NCBI GenBank assembly: GCA_943736015.1
Contig: OX031073.1
Coordinates: forward strand, 30,221,210-30,285,209
Direction: 5' to 3'
DNA: 64,000 nt
Source: Tridacna crocea
Taxonomy: Eukaryota; Mollusca; Bivalvia; Cardiida; Cardiidae
Below the pieces are notes generated by a model. It made no database searches. It was not told the DNA's origin and was given only the letters and a program-made list of their open reading frames with translations. Of this stretch, positions 55,651 to 64,000 are shown piece after piece (the first letter of the stretch is position 1; every line of letters begins with the position of its first letter). Both the position numbers and the translations under genes were made by a program.

Positions 55651-58600
55651 TTAACGTGTTGGAGCCTGGCCTGGTCTGGGGGCATTACCCTCTTGCTGTA
55701 AAAAGAGACGGAAAACAAAGTTTACCTTTTTTAACTCTTTACCAAACAACAAAATTTTAGACAGGTCCAAAATGAAAGTTCTTGCAGACGACAAATTAAA
55801 CTTAAAAGTTGAAATTTGTTTTGTGAAGGGTTGAAAACGTTGTGGGAAAAGGAGAAAATGCTGGTTACCAGCTTTTTCTCCTTTTCCTACAATGTTTTCA
55901 AAAGGCTTCTATCTCAGGGTCGTAAAAACCAGGGATTGTTTGGGAAAGGGTTAATCAAGTATAGCTGATATGATGACGGCTATCTTTGAAAAGGATAGAA
56001 AGCATTGTGGGAAAAGGAAGAAAATGCTGATAAGCAGCATTTTCTCCTTCTCCCACAATGCTTTCAAAAACCTTTTTTTCCAAGGTTATTAGAAGCCATG
56101 ATTGTCTGGTAGAAGTTTGGTAGCAGTCAACAACTCGTGTACTATAAAAGTAGACCTGTAAATTTCAGTTGTAACAAAATTAATAAAAGTATGGTTATCC
56201 CAAGTCTGCCGACCTGTAACATCACAGTTAATCAAGGATCCAGCCACTGGCCGAACCAGCATTTTCTTCTTTTCCAACAATGTTTTCAAAAGGCTTCCTT
56301 CCAAGGGTCGTTAAAAGTCAGGATTGTGTGGTAAAGAGTTAAAGATTAAGGAACACCTGTCCTGAAAGTTAAGGCATTGAGCCCTACTATTTACACTTAC
56401 CCTGATGGGCCTGAACCTGATTGGTGGGGTTCTGTCTCTACGGGCTTCTCTGGATCGGTTTCTCACTACTTTGGAGTGAATAGCGCAAGACACGCAGTAA
56501 AATAACTTAGCATACAGTTTAGGAAGGGCGTACACTGAAAGTAAAAAAATACGATCAATTGAGCCATGCTCTGTGAAAAGGGGACTTAATGTATTTGCAA
56601 ATAGTATGAATCCCTGTCAGCCTGCGCATCATGCGCAGGCTGAAAGGGGTCCATACTGTTTGCGATTTGTAAATTTTCTGCAGTCCCAACCAGTAGTGTG
56701 TTTGGCCGAAAGGATTTTATGTAACATAATCATGTTACAAACTCTCACTGCATGATGCATCACAGAAATGCATTAAGCTCTCTTTTGCCAGAGCATGGTT
56801 CATTTAATTCTAATAGACATCATTTTGGAGATAACAATTTGATCATGGTGCAGATGATAAAATTTGTCGTTGAAAACATAACGAAACACTGTTGAAAAAA
56901 AGACAGAATGCTAGTCAACTGCATTTTCCTTTTCTTCCCCCTGAAGTATTTTCAACTTCTTCTTTCATAGAGAAAGCAAAAAATGTCGAGTACAAATTAA
57001 CCATTGTAAAAACAATGGAATTCATAATTGATAAGGCACAAAACCCTTGTGCTAGTTACCAGCACTCTCATTTTCTCGAAATGTTTTCAAATGCCTAGCA
57101 GTTCCATAAACAAAATTTTCTTACAACATTAAATGTCGATAGTTTCCTGCCAAGGTAGGATTTCTGGGACATTACACTTTTGAATTGGGAAAGTGTTCTA
57201 AGCATACATTGCTTGACTATGTGCCTTTCAAATTCATTTGAGAATTGACTCAACTATTTAAGAAAAATGTAAGTCTTGTTCAAATTGAAAGCATTTCCGA
57301 CTCAAATGGTGAAATTGGTCTTTGATAGGATAGAAAACAATGTAGGAAAAGGAGAAAATTCTGTTTTCAAACTTGTCCAAGTTGAATGCATTTGTGGCTC
57401 GAATGCTGAAATTTGTTTTTGATGGGATAGAATACACTGTGGAAAGGAAAAAAATGCTGTTTACCAGCATTTTCTGTTTTTCCAATGTTTTCAAAAGGCT
57501 TCTTCCTTGGGATGGTTGAAAGTCAGCATTGTATGTTAATGGATCAAATTTTCAATGAATCTGTCACATTTCATTTTGGGGAAAAAAAAAGAGCCATATT
57601 TCTGCAAGTTAATGAACCATATGTACCTCTTTATGAATAATTCCTTGGCAGAACACTGTACCAGATTTGTCTGATTTAGTGATTTTTACTATTTATATGG
57701 CTTTCAGTTTTAATTTCATCATCATAGCAACAGCTCACTCTTTTCTCTGTTTCCTTGGATTCCCAGTTTATCAATGCAGTGCCTTGCTCAAGGACACTCC
57801 CACCTGAAATGGGCTACAAGATATAACAAGCAGGATTTCAAACCAAACATCAACCTACCATCATAGACACTAGCATCAGAGATATCTCTTACGGCAGCTG
57901 CTTCCACAATGTTTCTGATCACAAATTTTTTAATGGCTTTGTCTTTAGGTACACATCGTGCACAATTGGTACATCTGACAAATCCAACATGACCACGCCC
58001 CTTCTTAGCCCGTCCGTTATTACGCCTTTTTGAAGTCTAAAATGATGCATGAAAAAAGGAAGATTGAAATATTTTCTTTATACATCTACCACAAGGTTGC
58101 ATTTGTTTGTTTGTGCAGCTTTCAATATTATTTCAGTCATATCATGGTGATAGCTCACACATTCATGTTCTCCTGGGTTTAAACAGTACTAGGCTGGACT
58201 CTGAAGTCTCAGGGTCGCAATGTAAATAAAGCCTACAAATATGTAGGGAGAACCATATTACAAAATGGGATATATCCTTTATTAAACAGTCCCCAGTTTT
58301 TAACAGCCCCCTCCCCCCCTTCAAGGAAAAGCAGTTCTGAAAGCATTTTGCGAAAAAGAGAAAATGCTGGACACCAGCATTTTCTCCTATTCTCATGTTT
58401 TCTGCCCTATCTTGGGTAAACTTTGAACTTTTGAACCACCTACAAATTGTCGTCTGCAAATGCTTTCAATTTCGACCAGTCTAAAGTTATTTGGTAAAGC
58501 GTTAATGCCACTTCTATCTTTTGCATATTTATCTAAAACTTATTATAAGTCATAGATTTGTTTCTTTTGAAGATCATCTGTTAGACACCAAACCTTGTCA

Positions 58601-59511
58601 TGTGACCATATTGCAAGCATTTGAAAACAACTAAATTTATGAACAATGGAATTTGCCTTGTCTTTGTACAGGTGGAAAAGGAAAGGAGATTTTCCTTGTA
58701 GCAGGTACTCTTTTTACCTAAGTGTTTGCAAAAACTTTCCTCCTCAGAACTGCAAACTCAAGGGTTTGACTCGTAAACAGATTACTCCTTTATTCATACA
58801 ACTTTTCGACATCAAATTCAAAGCAATGTCAGATCTCAACAATTTAAATGCATGGACGTTATGGTTGAAAGAAAGAAAACCTAGTATGAAAAGGAAAAAA
58901 TGTGAGTAAATAGCATTCTTCTCATGATCTGTTCTTCAAGTTTTATTTGTCCGAGTTGTTAAACTTTAGATTGTATGGTTGCACTTTAGTCTTTCAGCGT
59001 GGTTTTTGCAGCTAATGGACTCATGAAACACTGCTTGCATCTATAAATCTAAACTTCTTGTTCTACAGTCCAACATTATCATTCAAACCCAATAAGTGTG
59101 ACATCGCCGCGATATCACCTTGATACCGAGGAAACTGACACGCGAAAACTCATTACAATGCACGGCGTTTCATGAATGTAGTCATTTCAGAACGTCTGAA
59201 TCTAATATCAAAACATTTACGTGTTTACTATTCATTCGAAGTTTACTTATTGACTTAAACGAACAAAAAATGTTATTTTTCAAACAAGAGCGATTCCGTC
59301 CAAAAACAAAAATTGTCAACGATCATCGTCCCACGTGGGGGAATTTAAGCTGTAAAATCGGACATTAACAGGACATCAGTACTGGAGTTAAGCATTTCAT
59401 GTATTAACTTTACTCAATATTGAAAAGTTCAACACTTTTTTAAGAGAGAAGGTCTTTGGATATGCTCATAAAAGGGAAATCAATGCGAGACACTGATATG
59501 GGTCTCACCAT
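55651..59511 (-). CDS. RPS26: 40S ribosomal protein S26 (eS26)
   Basis: Minus-strand exons 59509-59511 (ATG only, donor gtgaga), 57859-58036, 56401-56534 and 55651-55695 (stop TAA); 119 residues, all GT-AG with matching phases. The protein starts [17 protein letters not shown] after Met and contains [55 protein letters not shown] and [14 protein letters not shown], essentially the animal eS26 sequence; family length is about 115. The two CxxC motifs (CTNC, CVSC) form its zinc site. eS26 sits at the mRNA exit channel of the small subunit. The C-terminus ([14 protein letters not shown]) is the usual variable Pro-rich tail. An ATG-only first exon plus a pyrimidine-rich start (CCTTCCTCGGCCTTTTCC on the minus strand, about 59543-59526) fits a 5'TOP ribosomal-protein gene. 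A TTAA MITE lies 36 bp upstream of the last acceptor. Confidence 0.96.
55731..55954. mobile_element. TTAA hairpin MITE, subfamily A (reverse), in eS26 intron 3
   Basis: TTAACTCTTTACCAAACAAC on the left, TTGTTTGGGAAAGGGTTAA on the right. Hairpin with one mismatch (CAGCTTTTTCTCC). Further decayed hairpins follow at 55985-56070 and 56250-56341. Confidence 0.9.
57250..57545. mobile_element. Two merged, decayed TTAA hairpin copies
   Basis: Left-end-like CTCAACTATTTAAGAAAAAT, a half hairpin (TAGGAAAAGGAGAAAATTCT), then a second body with GTTTACCAGCATTTTCTG and a right end decayed. eS26 intron 2. Confidence 0.65.
58282..58505. mobile_element. TTAA hairpin MITE, subfamily A, in eS26 intron 1
   Basis: TTAAACAGTCCCCAGTTTTT on the left, TTATTTGGTAAAGCGTTAA on the right. 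The hairpin loop is GCTGGACACCAGC and one arm is shortened. Confidence 0.82.
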
Positions 59512-59525
59512 TATGACTATCAACC

Positions 59526-59545
59526 GGAAAAGGCCGAGGAAGGAT
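59526..59545 (-). promoter_or_regulatory. Inferred 5'TOP transcription start of eS26
   Basis: The minus strand reads CCTTCCTCGGCCTTTTCCGG about 15-35 bp upstream of the ATG-only exon, a terminal oligopyrimidine tract typical of translation-apparatus mRNAs. The exact start base is not determined. Confidence 0.6.
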
Positions 59546-59559
59546 ACTTTATCAATAAT

Positions 59560-60100
59560 CCAACCAGAGAACTACTTTAATTTTACACTGGAAAACAAGG
59601 TAACCATGTTAAGCATATATTGCTTGAAATGGCTAATTTCGATTTATTCATATCGTAGTACCCTAACTTCGCAACAAAGAGTGTTTACTAATTTTATTTG
59701 GGCATTATTCTGCCGAGCACTATTTTTTCTTGGTAGCTGTGAAAAGTCCGTTAAATACAAGGGAGACAACTAATTACTACTTATTAAAATAGTATTGTAA
59801 GACTTGTTTCCCTTAGATTGAGCTACCGATAACGGCCACCGACCTTTTTGTCCTCGAATTTTCCTATAGTAAGTGCAGGTTTCAAATACATTTCCTGTTT
59901 TAAACCATATTTATTAACCCCTTCATTGTCCTCAAGAAAAATGGGATCTTCCTCGTGAAGTAGGGCTAAAGAAAGAATAAATTAATTCTCTCTTTGCTAA
60001 AGGACTAAATTTCAGAATCAAACAAATTCAGTGGTTGTTGGCAACAAAAATAAAATGTGGCTCATTTGATGCAATTTGCAGTCTGATCTTGGATCTACAG
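59560..60100. other. Flank of eS26, no gene seen
   Basis: Upstream side of eS26. No exon or well-formed repeat is recognised, apart from a half-site of the CAGTCTGATCTTG palindrome near 60080. Confidence 0.5.
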
Positions 60101-60109
60101 TCTGCTCTC

Positions 60110-60338
60110 TTAACTCTTTACCACACAATCCTGACTTTTAACGACCCTGAGAAAGAAAGCCTTTGAAAACAATGTAGGAAAAGGAGAAAATGCTGGTAAC
60201 CAGCATTTTCTCCTTTTCCCACAATGTTTTCTACCCTTTCCAAATCAAATTTCAATTTTTAATTCACATTTATTATGTCGTCTGCAAATGCTTTCAATTT
60301 GGACTAATCCAAAATTTTGTCATTTGGGAAAGAGTTAA
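60110..60338. mobile_element. TTAA hairpin MITE, subfamily A (tandem member 1)
   Basis: TTAACTCTTTACCACACAAT on the left; right end CATTTGGGAAAGAGTTAA. Perfect hairpin with loop GCTGGTAACCAGC. Its right TTAA (60335-60338) is the left TTAA of the next element. Confidence 0.93.
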
Positions 60339-60561
60339 CCCTTTCCCAAACAAGCCCTGGTTTTTACCTGTCTGCAGTAAAAGTCTTTCGAAAACACTTT
60401 GGGAAAAGGAGAAATTGCTCGTAACGAGCAATTTCTCCTTTTCCCACAGTGTTTTTACCTTTTTTGAGAACTTTCTGCCATTTTCTCAAAGTCTAAAATT
60501 GTCGTCTGCAACCTCTCTCAGTTTGGAAGAGTCCAAAATTTGTCGTTTAGGAAAGGGTTAA
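60335..60561. mobile_element. TTAA hairpin MITE, subfamily C (tandem member 2)
   Basis: TTAACCCTTTCCCAAACAAG on the left, GTCGTTTAGGAAAGGGTTAA on the right. Hairpin loop GCTCGTAACGAGC. Shares TTAA with its neighbours on both sides. Confidence 0.93.
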
Positions 60562-60787
60562 ATCTTTACAATCCCTGGTTCACGAACCCACAGGAAGAAG
60601 CCTTCTGAAAGCAATGTGGGAAAAGGAGTAAATTCTGGTTACCAGCATTTTCTCCTTTTCCCACAATGTTTTCTACTCTTCCAAAGTAAAGTTTCAATGT
60701 TTGAATCACATTTATATGGTCATCTCATTGCAAATTTATGCTTTCAATTCGGACTGGTCTAGGATTTTGTTGTTTGGTTAGGAGTTA
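60558..60787. mobile_element. TTAA hairpin MITE, subfamily A (tandem member 3)
   Basis: TTAAATCTTTACAATCCCTG on the left; right end TTGTTTGGTTAGGAGTTACC (TTAA mutated). Hairpin with GTAAATTCTGGTTACCAGCA mismatches. Confidence 0.88.
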
Positions 60788-60967
60788 CCTACCACAATGG
60801 AGCTTACATTGTAGTTATCTCCTTGGGTTCCAGAGGACTGCACTTTCAGTCCTCAAAAGAGCTGAAAGAACTAGGCAAAAGGACTCTCCCAAAGAAATCT
60901 ACTACCTAAATGATCCTACGTCAAACAGGGGAAGAGGGGAGGAGGAAGGAGGGGGGGGGGGGATAGT

Positions 60968-61198
60968 CAACCTTTTACCAAACAATCCCTGGTCTTTACA
61001 ACCCTGAAACAGAAGCCTTTTGTAATGAAGGTGCATTTTTGTCAGACAACAAAAATTGGAATTTGGTTCCAACAAGGTAGAACACATTGTGGGAAACAGA
61101 GTAATTGCTGGTTACCAGCATTTTCTCCTTTTCTCATACTGTTTTCAAAAGGCTTCTATCTCAGGGTTGTATAAACTAGGGATTGTTTGGTAAAGGGC
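60968..61198. mobile_element. Decayed TTAA hairpin MITE pieces
   Basis: CAACCTTTTACCAAACAATC opens as a left end. A join then occurs near 61030, followed by the reverse-orientation hairpin (TGGTTACCAGCATTTTCTCC) and TTTGGTAAAGGGCTA. It looks like two truncated copies fused. A G-run lies at 60950-60961. Confidence 0.7.
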
Positions 61199-61524
61199 TA
61201 CTCACAAAGGACTCATGGAAATCTGTAGAACAGATTCTGACAAAAACTTTTTTCAAAGATCGTTACAGATCTGGGTAGCTGGAAACCTTTTTTTTTTTTG
61301 GCATAAATAATGTACTGGAACAGTAAATGAAAAGTAAGAATAACGAAATCTAATGTCTGATAAAGACATTTATTAATTTAAACATTTTTTTTTTCTTCCA
61401 TTTTTATTATTTAATGTTTAACCCAAATATAAGCTTTAACATCAAAAGCAACTAGTACATATATTTATGAAAACAGAACATTTACTCTATGTTCTTTTTC
61501 TATCATAGGAAGCTTAAAATCATA

Positions 61525-61754
61525 TTAACCCTTTCCCTAAAAACCCTAGTTTTCACAACCCTGAACAAGGAGCCTCCTGAAAACATTGTGGGAAAAGGAT
61601 AAAATGCTGGTAACCAGCATTTTCTCCTTTTCCAACCATGTTTTCTACCCTTCACAAAACAAAAATTTAAATTTTCAGTCACTTTTGTTTTATCATCTCC
61701 AAATGCTTTCAATTTGGGCAAACCTAAAATTTTGTTGTTTGGTAATGAGTAAAA
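61525..61754. mobile_element. TTAA hairpin MITE, subfamily A
   Basis: TTAACCCTTTCCCTAAAAAC on the left, TTGTTTGGTAATGAGTAAAA on the right. Hairpin near perfect (GGATAAAATGCTGGTAACCA). Confidence 0.9.
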
Positions 61755-61942
61755 CGTGATTTGCCAAAGCAGCCTAGACACATTGCACTTAACATGTAAA
61801 GCATGATAATCAAAGACCATTAAAACTGTTTCAACCTTTTCTTTGAAAACATTATTTATTTCACCTTGACCAGCATAGCTTGATTATAGTTATGTTTTAC
61901 TTGTTTGTTTGTGTCTACCACCTTTCAAACTTTTCAGACACA

Positions 61943-62177
61943 TTAACCCTTTACCCCATAAGACATTTCTAAGGTACCAGTATCTCTAATTGACTCTAAA
62001 TAACAGCAAAGATGAAGCCGTTTCTCATGTGTATATGACACCTTTAGATAGCATAGAAAACATTGTGACAAAATGTGAAATTGCTCGTCACAAGCAATTT
62101 CACCTTTTGCCACAATGTTTTCCAAAGGCTCCTACAAGCAATGCGTAGAAATGAGTATCTGAGGAGTAAAGGGTTAA
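61943..62177. mobile_element. TTAA hairpin MITE, subfamily B
   Basis: TTAACCCTTTACCCCATAAG on the left, TGAGGAGTAAAGGGTTAA on the right. B hairpin with loop GCTCGTCACAAGC. Confidence 0.92.
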
Positions 62178-62283
62178 GTACTGCAGCCAATACATCTACT
62201 GAATACTTTCCCATCCCAGAGTGTTTTACAAATATTCCTACAGCACTCTTTCCAAGCTCCTGGCTCCCTTCCCACATAAACAT

Positions 62284-62575
62284 GCGGAGCCCCAGTAGCT
62301 CAGTCTGTAGACTTGAGAACAGGGAGTTGTGGGTTCTATCCCTGGCTTGGTCAATTTCTTTTCCACGGATTAATGATAGCCATTGCAACAGAATTCATTC
62401 CTCTCCCAGTCCTGACCATCGTCTCAATATTGGTTATTTGGGAAAGTAGCCAGTGGCTTGGAAATAAAACTGCGCAGAGTACCAGCAAAAGAGATTCCAG
62501 GAAAGGATGTATAGGTACACTGGCTATCAACATATGATTGAAATAATGTTGAAAACAGCGTAAACCCAAACAATA
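62284..62575 (+). mobile_element. tRNA-derived SINE, near full length
   Basis: tRNA-like head GGAGCCCCAGTAGCTCAGTC (box A TAGCTCAGTCTGTAGA) and GTGGGTTCTATCCCTGGC (box B). Body with ATTAATGATAGCCATTGCAA. Tail GAAAACAGCGTAAACCCAAA then AATAATTCATTCA. Best copy of the family in the window. Confidence 0.88.
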
Positions 62576-62686
62576 ATTCATTCAATCCCACATCCACGTA
62601 TGGGAAAAACTGATGATTTTATGGCAACTTGTGCTTTTTCCATAATGTCTGTTTGCATTTCAAAGACAAAATTATTTCTGAGCTTG

Positions 62687-62913
62687 GTACAACCATTTTC
62701 TAGCAATCCCTGGTTTTCACGGTCTTGAAAAAGAAGCCTTTTGAAAAAATTGTGAGAAAAGGACAAAATGCTGGAAACCAGCATTTTCTCCTTTTCCCAC
62801 ATTGTTTTCTATCCTCCTAGAACAAATTTCAATATTTGAATTAACTGAATTTTGTCGTCTGCAAATGCTTTAAATTCGGTCCAGTCTAAAATTTTGTCGT
62901 TTGGTAGAGTTAA
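62687..62913. mobile_element. TTAA hairpin MITE, subfamily A
   Basis: Left end mutated (ACAACCATTTTCTAGCAATC). Right GTCGTTTGGTAGAGTTAA. Hairpin with loop GCTGGAAACCAGC. Confidence 0.87.
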
Positions 62914-62932
62914 TTTGTCATCAGGTAAAGCT

Positions 62933-63159
62933 TTAACCCTTTACTCCATAGATACTCATTTCTACACATTGCTTCTAGGAGCCTTTGGAAAACATTGTGG
63001 CAAAAGGTGAAATTGCTCATCATTAATTTCACTTTTTGCCACAGTGTTTTCTACACTATCAAAAGGTGTCATAAACACATAAGAAACGGCTTCATCCTTT
63101 GCTGTTATTTAGGGTCAATTAGAGATACCGTAAAAATGCCTTATGGGGTAAAAGGTTAA
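62933..63159. mobile_element. TTAA hairpin MITE, subfamily B (reverse)
   Basis: TTAACCCTTTACTCCATAGA on the left, TTATGGGGTAAAAGGTTAA on the right. B hairpin with a shortened loop. Shares TTAA 63156-63159 with the next element. Confidence 0.92.
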
Positions 63160-63387
63160 CTCATTACCAAACGACAAAATTTTAGGTTTTTCCAAATTGA
63201 AAGCATTTGCAGACGACGAAGTAAAAGTGACTGAAAATTTGAAATTTGTTTTGTGAAGGGTAGAAAACATTGTGAGAAAAAGAGAAAATACTGGTTACCA
63301 ACATTTTCTCCTTTTCTCACAATGTTTTCTAAAGGCTTCTTTCTCAGGGGCATCAAAAGTAGGGATTGTGTGGTGGTAATGGGTTAA
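63156..63387. mobile_element. TTAA hairpin MITE, subfamily A (reverse)
   Basis: TTAACTCATTACCAAACGAC on the left, GTGGTGGTAATGGGTTAA on the right. Hairpin AGAAAATACTGGTTACCAAC, slightly mismatched. Confidence 0.9.
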
Positions 63388-63483
63388 ATCTGAAAAATAT
63401 CAGTGGCCTGTCTTGTTGTTTCCTGTGTTGCCTTTGGTTTCTAAAATACAGACTTTACATACAAATTCGCATTTCAGTCTGGT

Positions 63484-63689
63484 TTAACCCAATACCCCAT
63501 AATGTATTTCTATGGTATCTCTAATTGACCCTAAATAACAGCAAGGATGACACCTTTTGATAGTATAGAAAACATTATGGCAAAAGGTGAAATTGCTCGT
63601 CATGAGCAATTTCACCTTTTACTACAATGTTTTCCAAAGGCTCCTACAAGCAATGCGTAGAAATGAGTATCTATGGAGTAAAAGGTTAA
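63484..63689. mobile_element. TTAA hairpin MITE, subfamily B
   Basis: TTAACCCAATACCCCATAAT on the left, CTATGGAGTAAAAGGTTAA on the right. Intact B hairpin with loop GCTCGTCATGAGC. About 25 bp is missing in the left body. Its right TTAA overlaps the stop codon of the zinc-finger frame. Confidence 0.92.
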
Positions 63690-64000
63690 CTCTTTACCAA
63701 AGGATTTAGAGGCTGCATATTAACATCATTTTCTAATAAATCATTTTGCGCTTGTCTAGATAAAGAGTTATCCGCCCCAATGCTAGTCTTGTGAGGGCAA
63801 TGCTTTTTCATATGAGCAATTAAACCTCGTCTAGTTGTAAACTTGCCACCACACTCTCTGGAACAACTTAACGTCTTCTCAGCCATCTTTTTAACACGTC
63901 GCTTTCCTCTCGATGCTTGTCCGGCAGATTCCGCATCTTTAATGTCCCTCTCATGTCTCTTATAATGCCGTAACATTGACATTTTGGTCGTGAATTCTTG
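63686..64000 (-). CDS. C2H2 zinc-finger protein, 3' end (partial)
   Basis: An open minus-strand frame of 104 codons runs off the window edge and ends at TAA 63688-63686. The edge shows the second half of a C2H2 finger (EFTTKMSMLRHYKRHE: F-x5-L-x2-H-x3-H). After a basic linker (GKRRVKKMAEK) comes a complete finger, CSRECGGKFTTRRGLIAHM then KKHC, with C-x3-C-x12-H-x3-H spacing. A nucleic-acid-binding or transcription-factor role follows from the fold; no specific orthologue is recognised. The last codons (TTG GTA AAG AGT TAA) match the terminus of the TTAA hairpin family, so the C-terminus seems captured from a mobile element. An internal ATG at 63982 is not taken as the start because the frame and finger continue upstream. 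Whether the gene is host or element-borne is open. Confidence 0.75.
   Translation of the reverse strand, partial: QEFTTKMSMLRHYKRHERDIKDAESAGQASRGKRRVKKMAEKTLSCSRECGGKFTTRRGLIAHMKKHCPHKTSIGADNSLSRQAQNDLLENDVNMQPLNPLVKS

Overview
This window is animal genomic DNA: multi-exon genes with spliceosomal introns, many fold-back repeats, tRNA-derived SINEs, Tc1/mariner relics and long satellite blocks. The gene content (a peptide GPCR, mitochondrial EF-Ts, secreted C-type lectins, ribosomal protein eS26, a C2H2 zinc-finger protein) and the repeat style suggest a bivalve mollusc, perhaps a dreissenid mussel. The species guess is an impression, not a demonstrated result.

Layout. (1) 0.9-6.5 kb, + strand: the 3' half of a rhodopsin-family neuropeptide receptor (TM4 to the C-terminus) in four exons, one ending in a GC splice donor. 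Degenerate echoes of its last exon and 3' flank follow to about 8.2 kb. (2) 8.2-18.4 kb: no intact gene. This stretch holds fold-back elements, SINEs, microsatellites, a dead Tc1-like transposase split by a fold-back element, and a 2.5 kb element with inverted ends inserted in an older repeat. (3) 19.2-25.1 kb, +: mitochondrial elongation factor Ts, five certain exons, with a 187 bp segment (possible first exon) duplicated into an intron. (4) 26.1-37.4 kb: an 11 kb satellite of about 60 bp monomers, with a 7-8-monomer higher-order repeat in its middle and one SINE inserted. (5) 37.7-45.0 and 48.5-53.9 kb, +: two tandem paralogous secreted C-type lectins (QPD type) with identical lengths for exons 2-5. 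Intron 3 of the first is filled by a 34 bp minisatellite carrying a mariner relic. (6) 55.6-59.5 kb, -: ribosomal protein eS26. (7) 60-63.7 kb: a dense cluster of TTAA-flanked fold-back elements. (8) 63.7-64.0 kb, -: the 3' end of a C2H2 zinc-finger gene whose stop codon lies in the terminus of such an element.

The dominant repeat is a 225-235 bp family with TTAA at both ends (piggyBac-like target), short inverted termini and a near-perfect central hairpin of about 64 nt. I count about 30 copies or fragments in three hairpin subfamilies. The genes do not form a pathway. The strongest observations are the two GC-AG introns (one proven by paralogue comparison), the lectin pair, the satellite higher-order structure, the TTAA hairpin family with shared-TTAA tandem arrays, and several clear nested-insertion histories.
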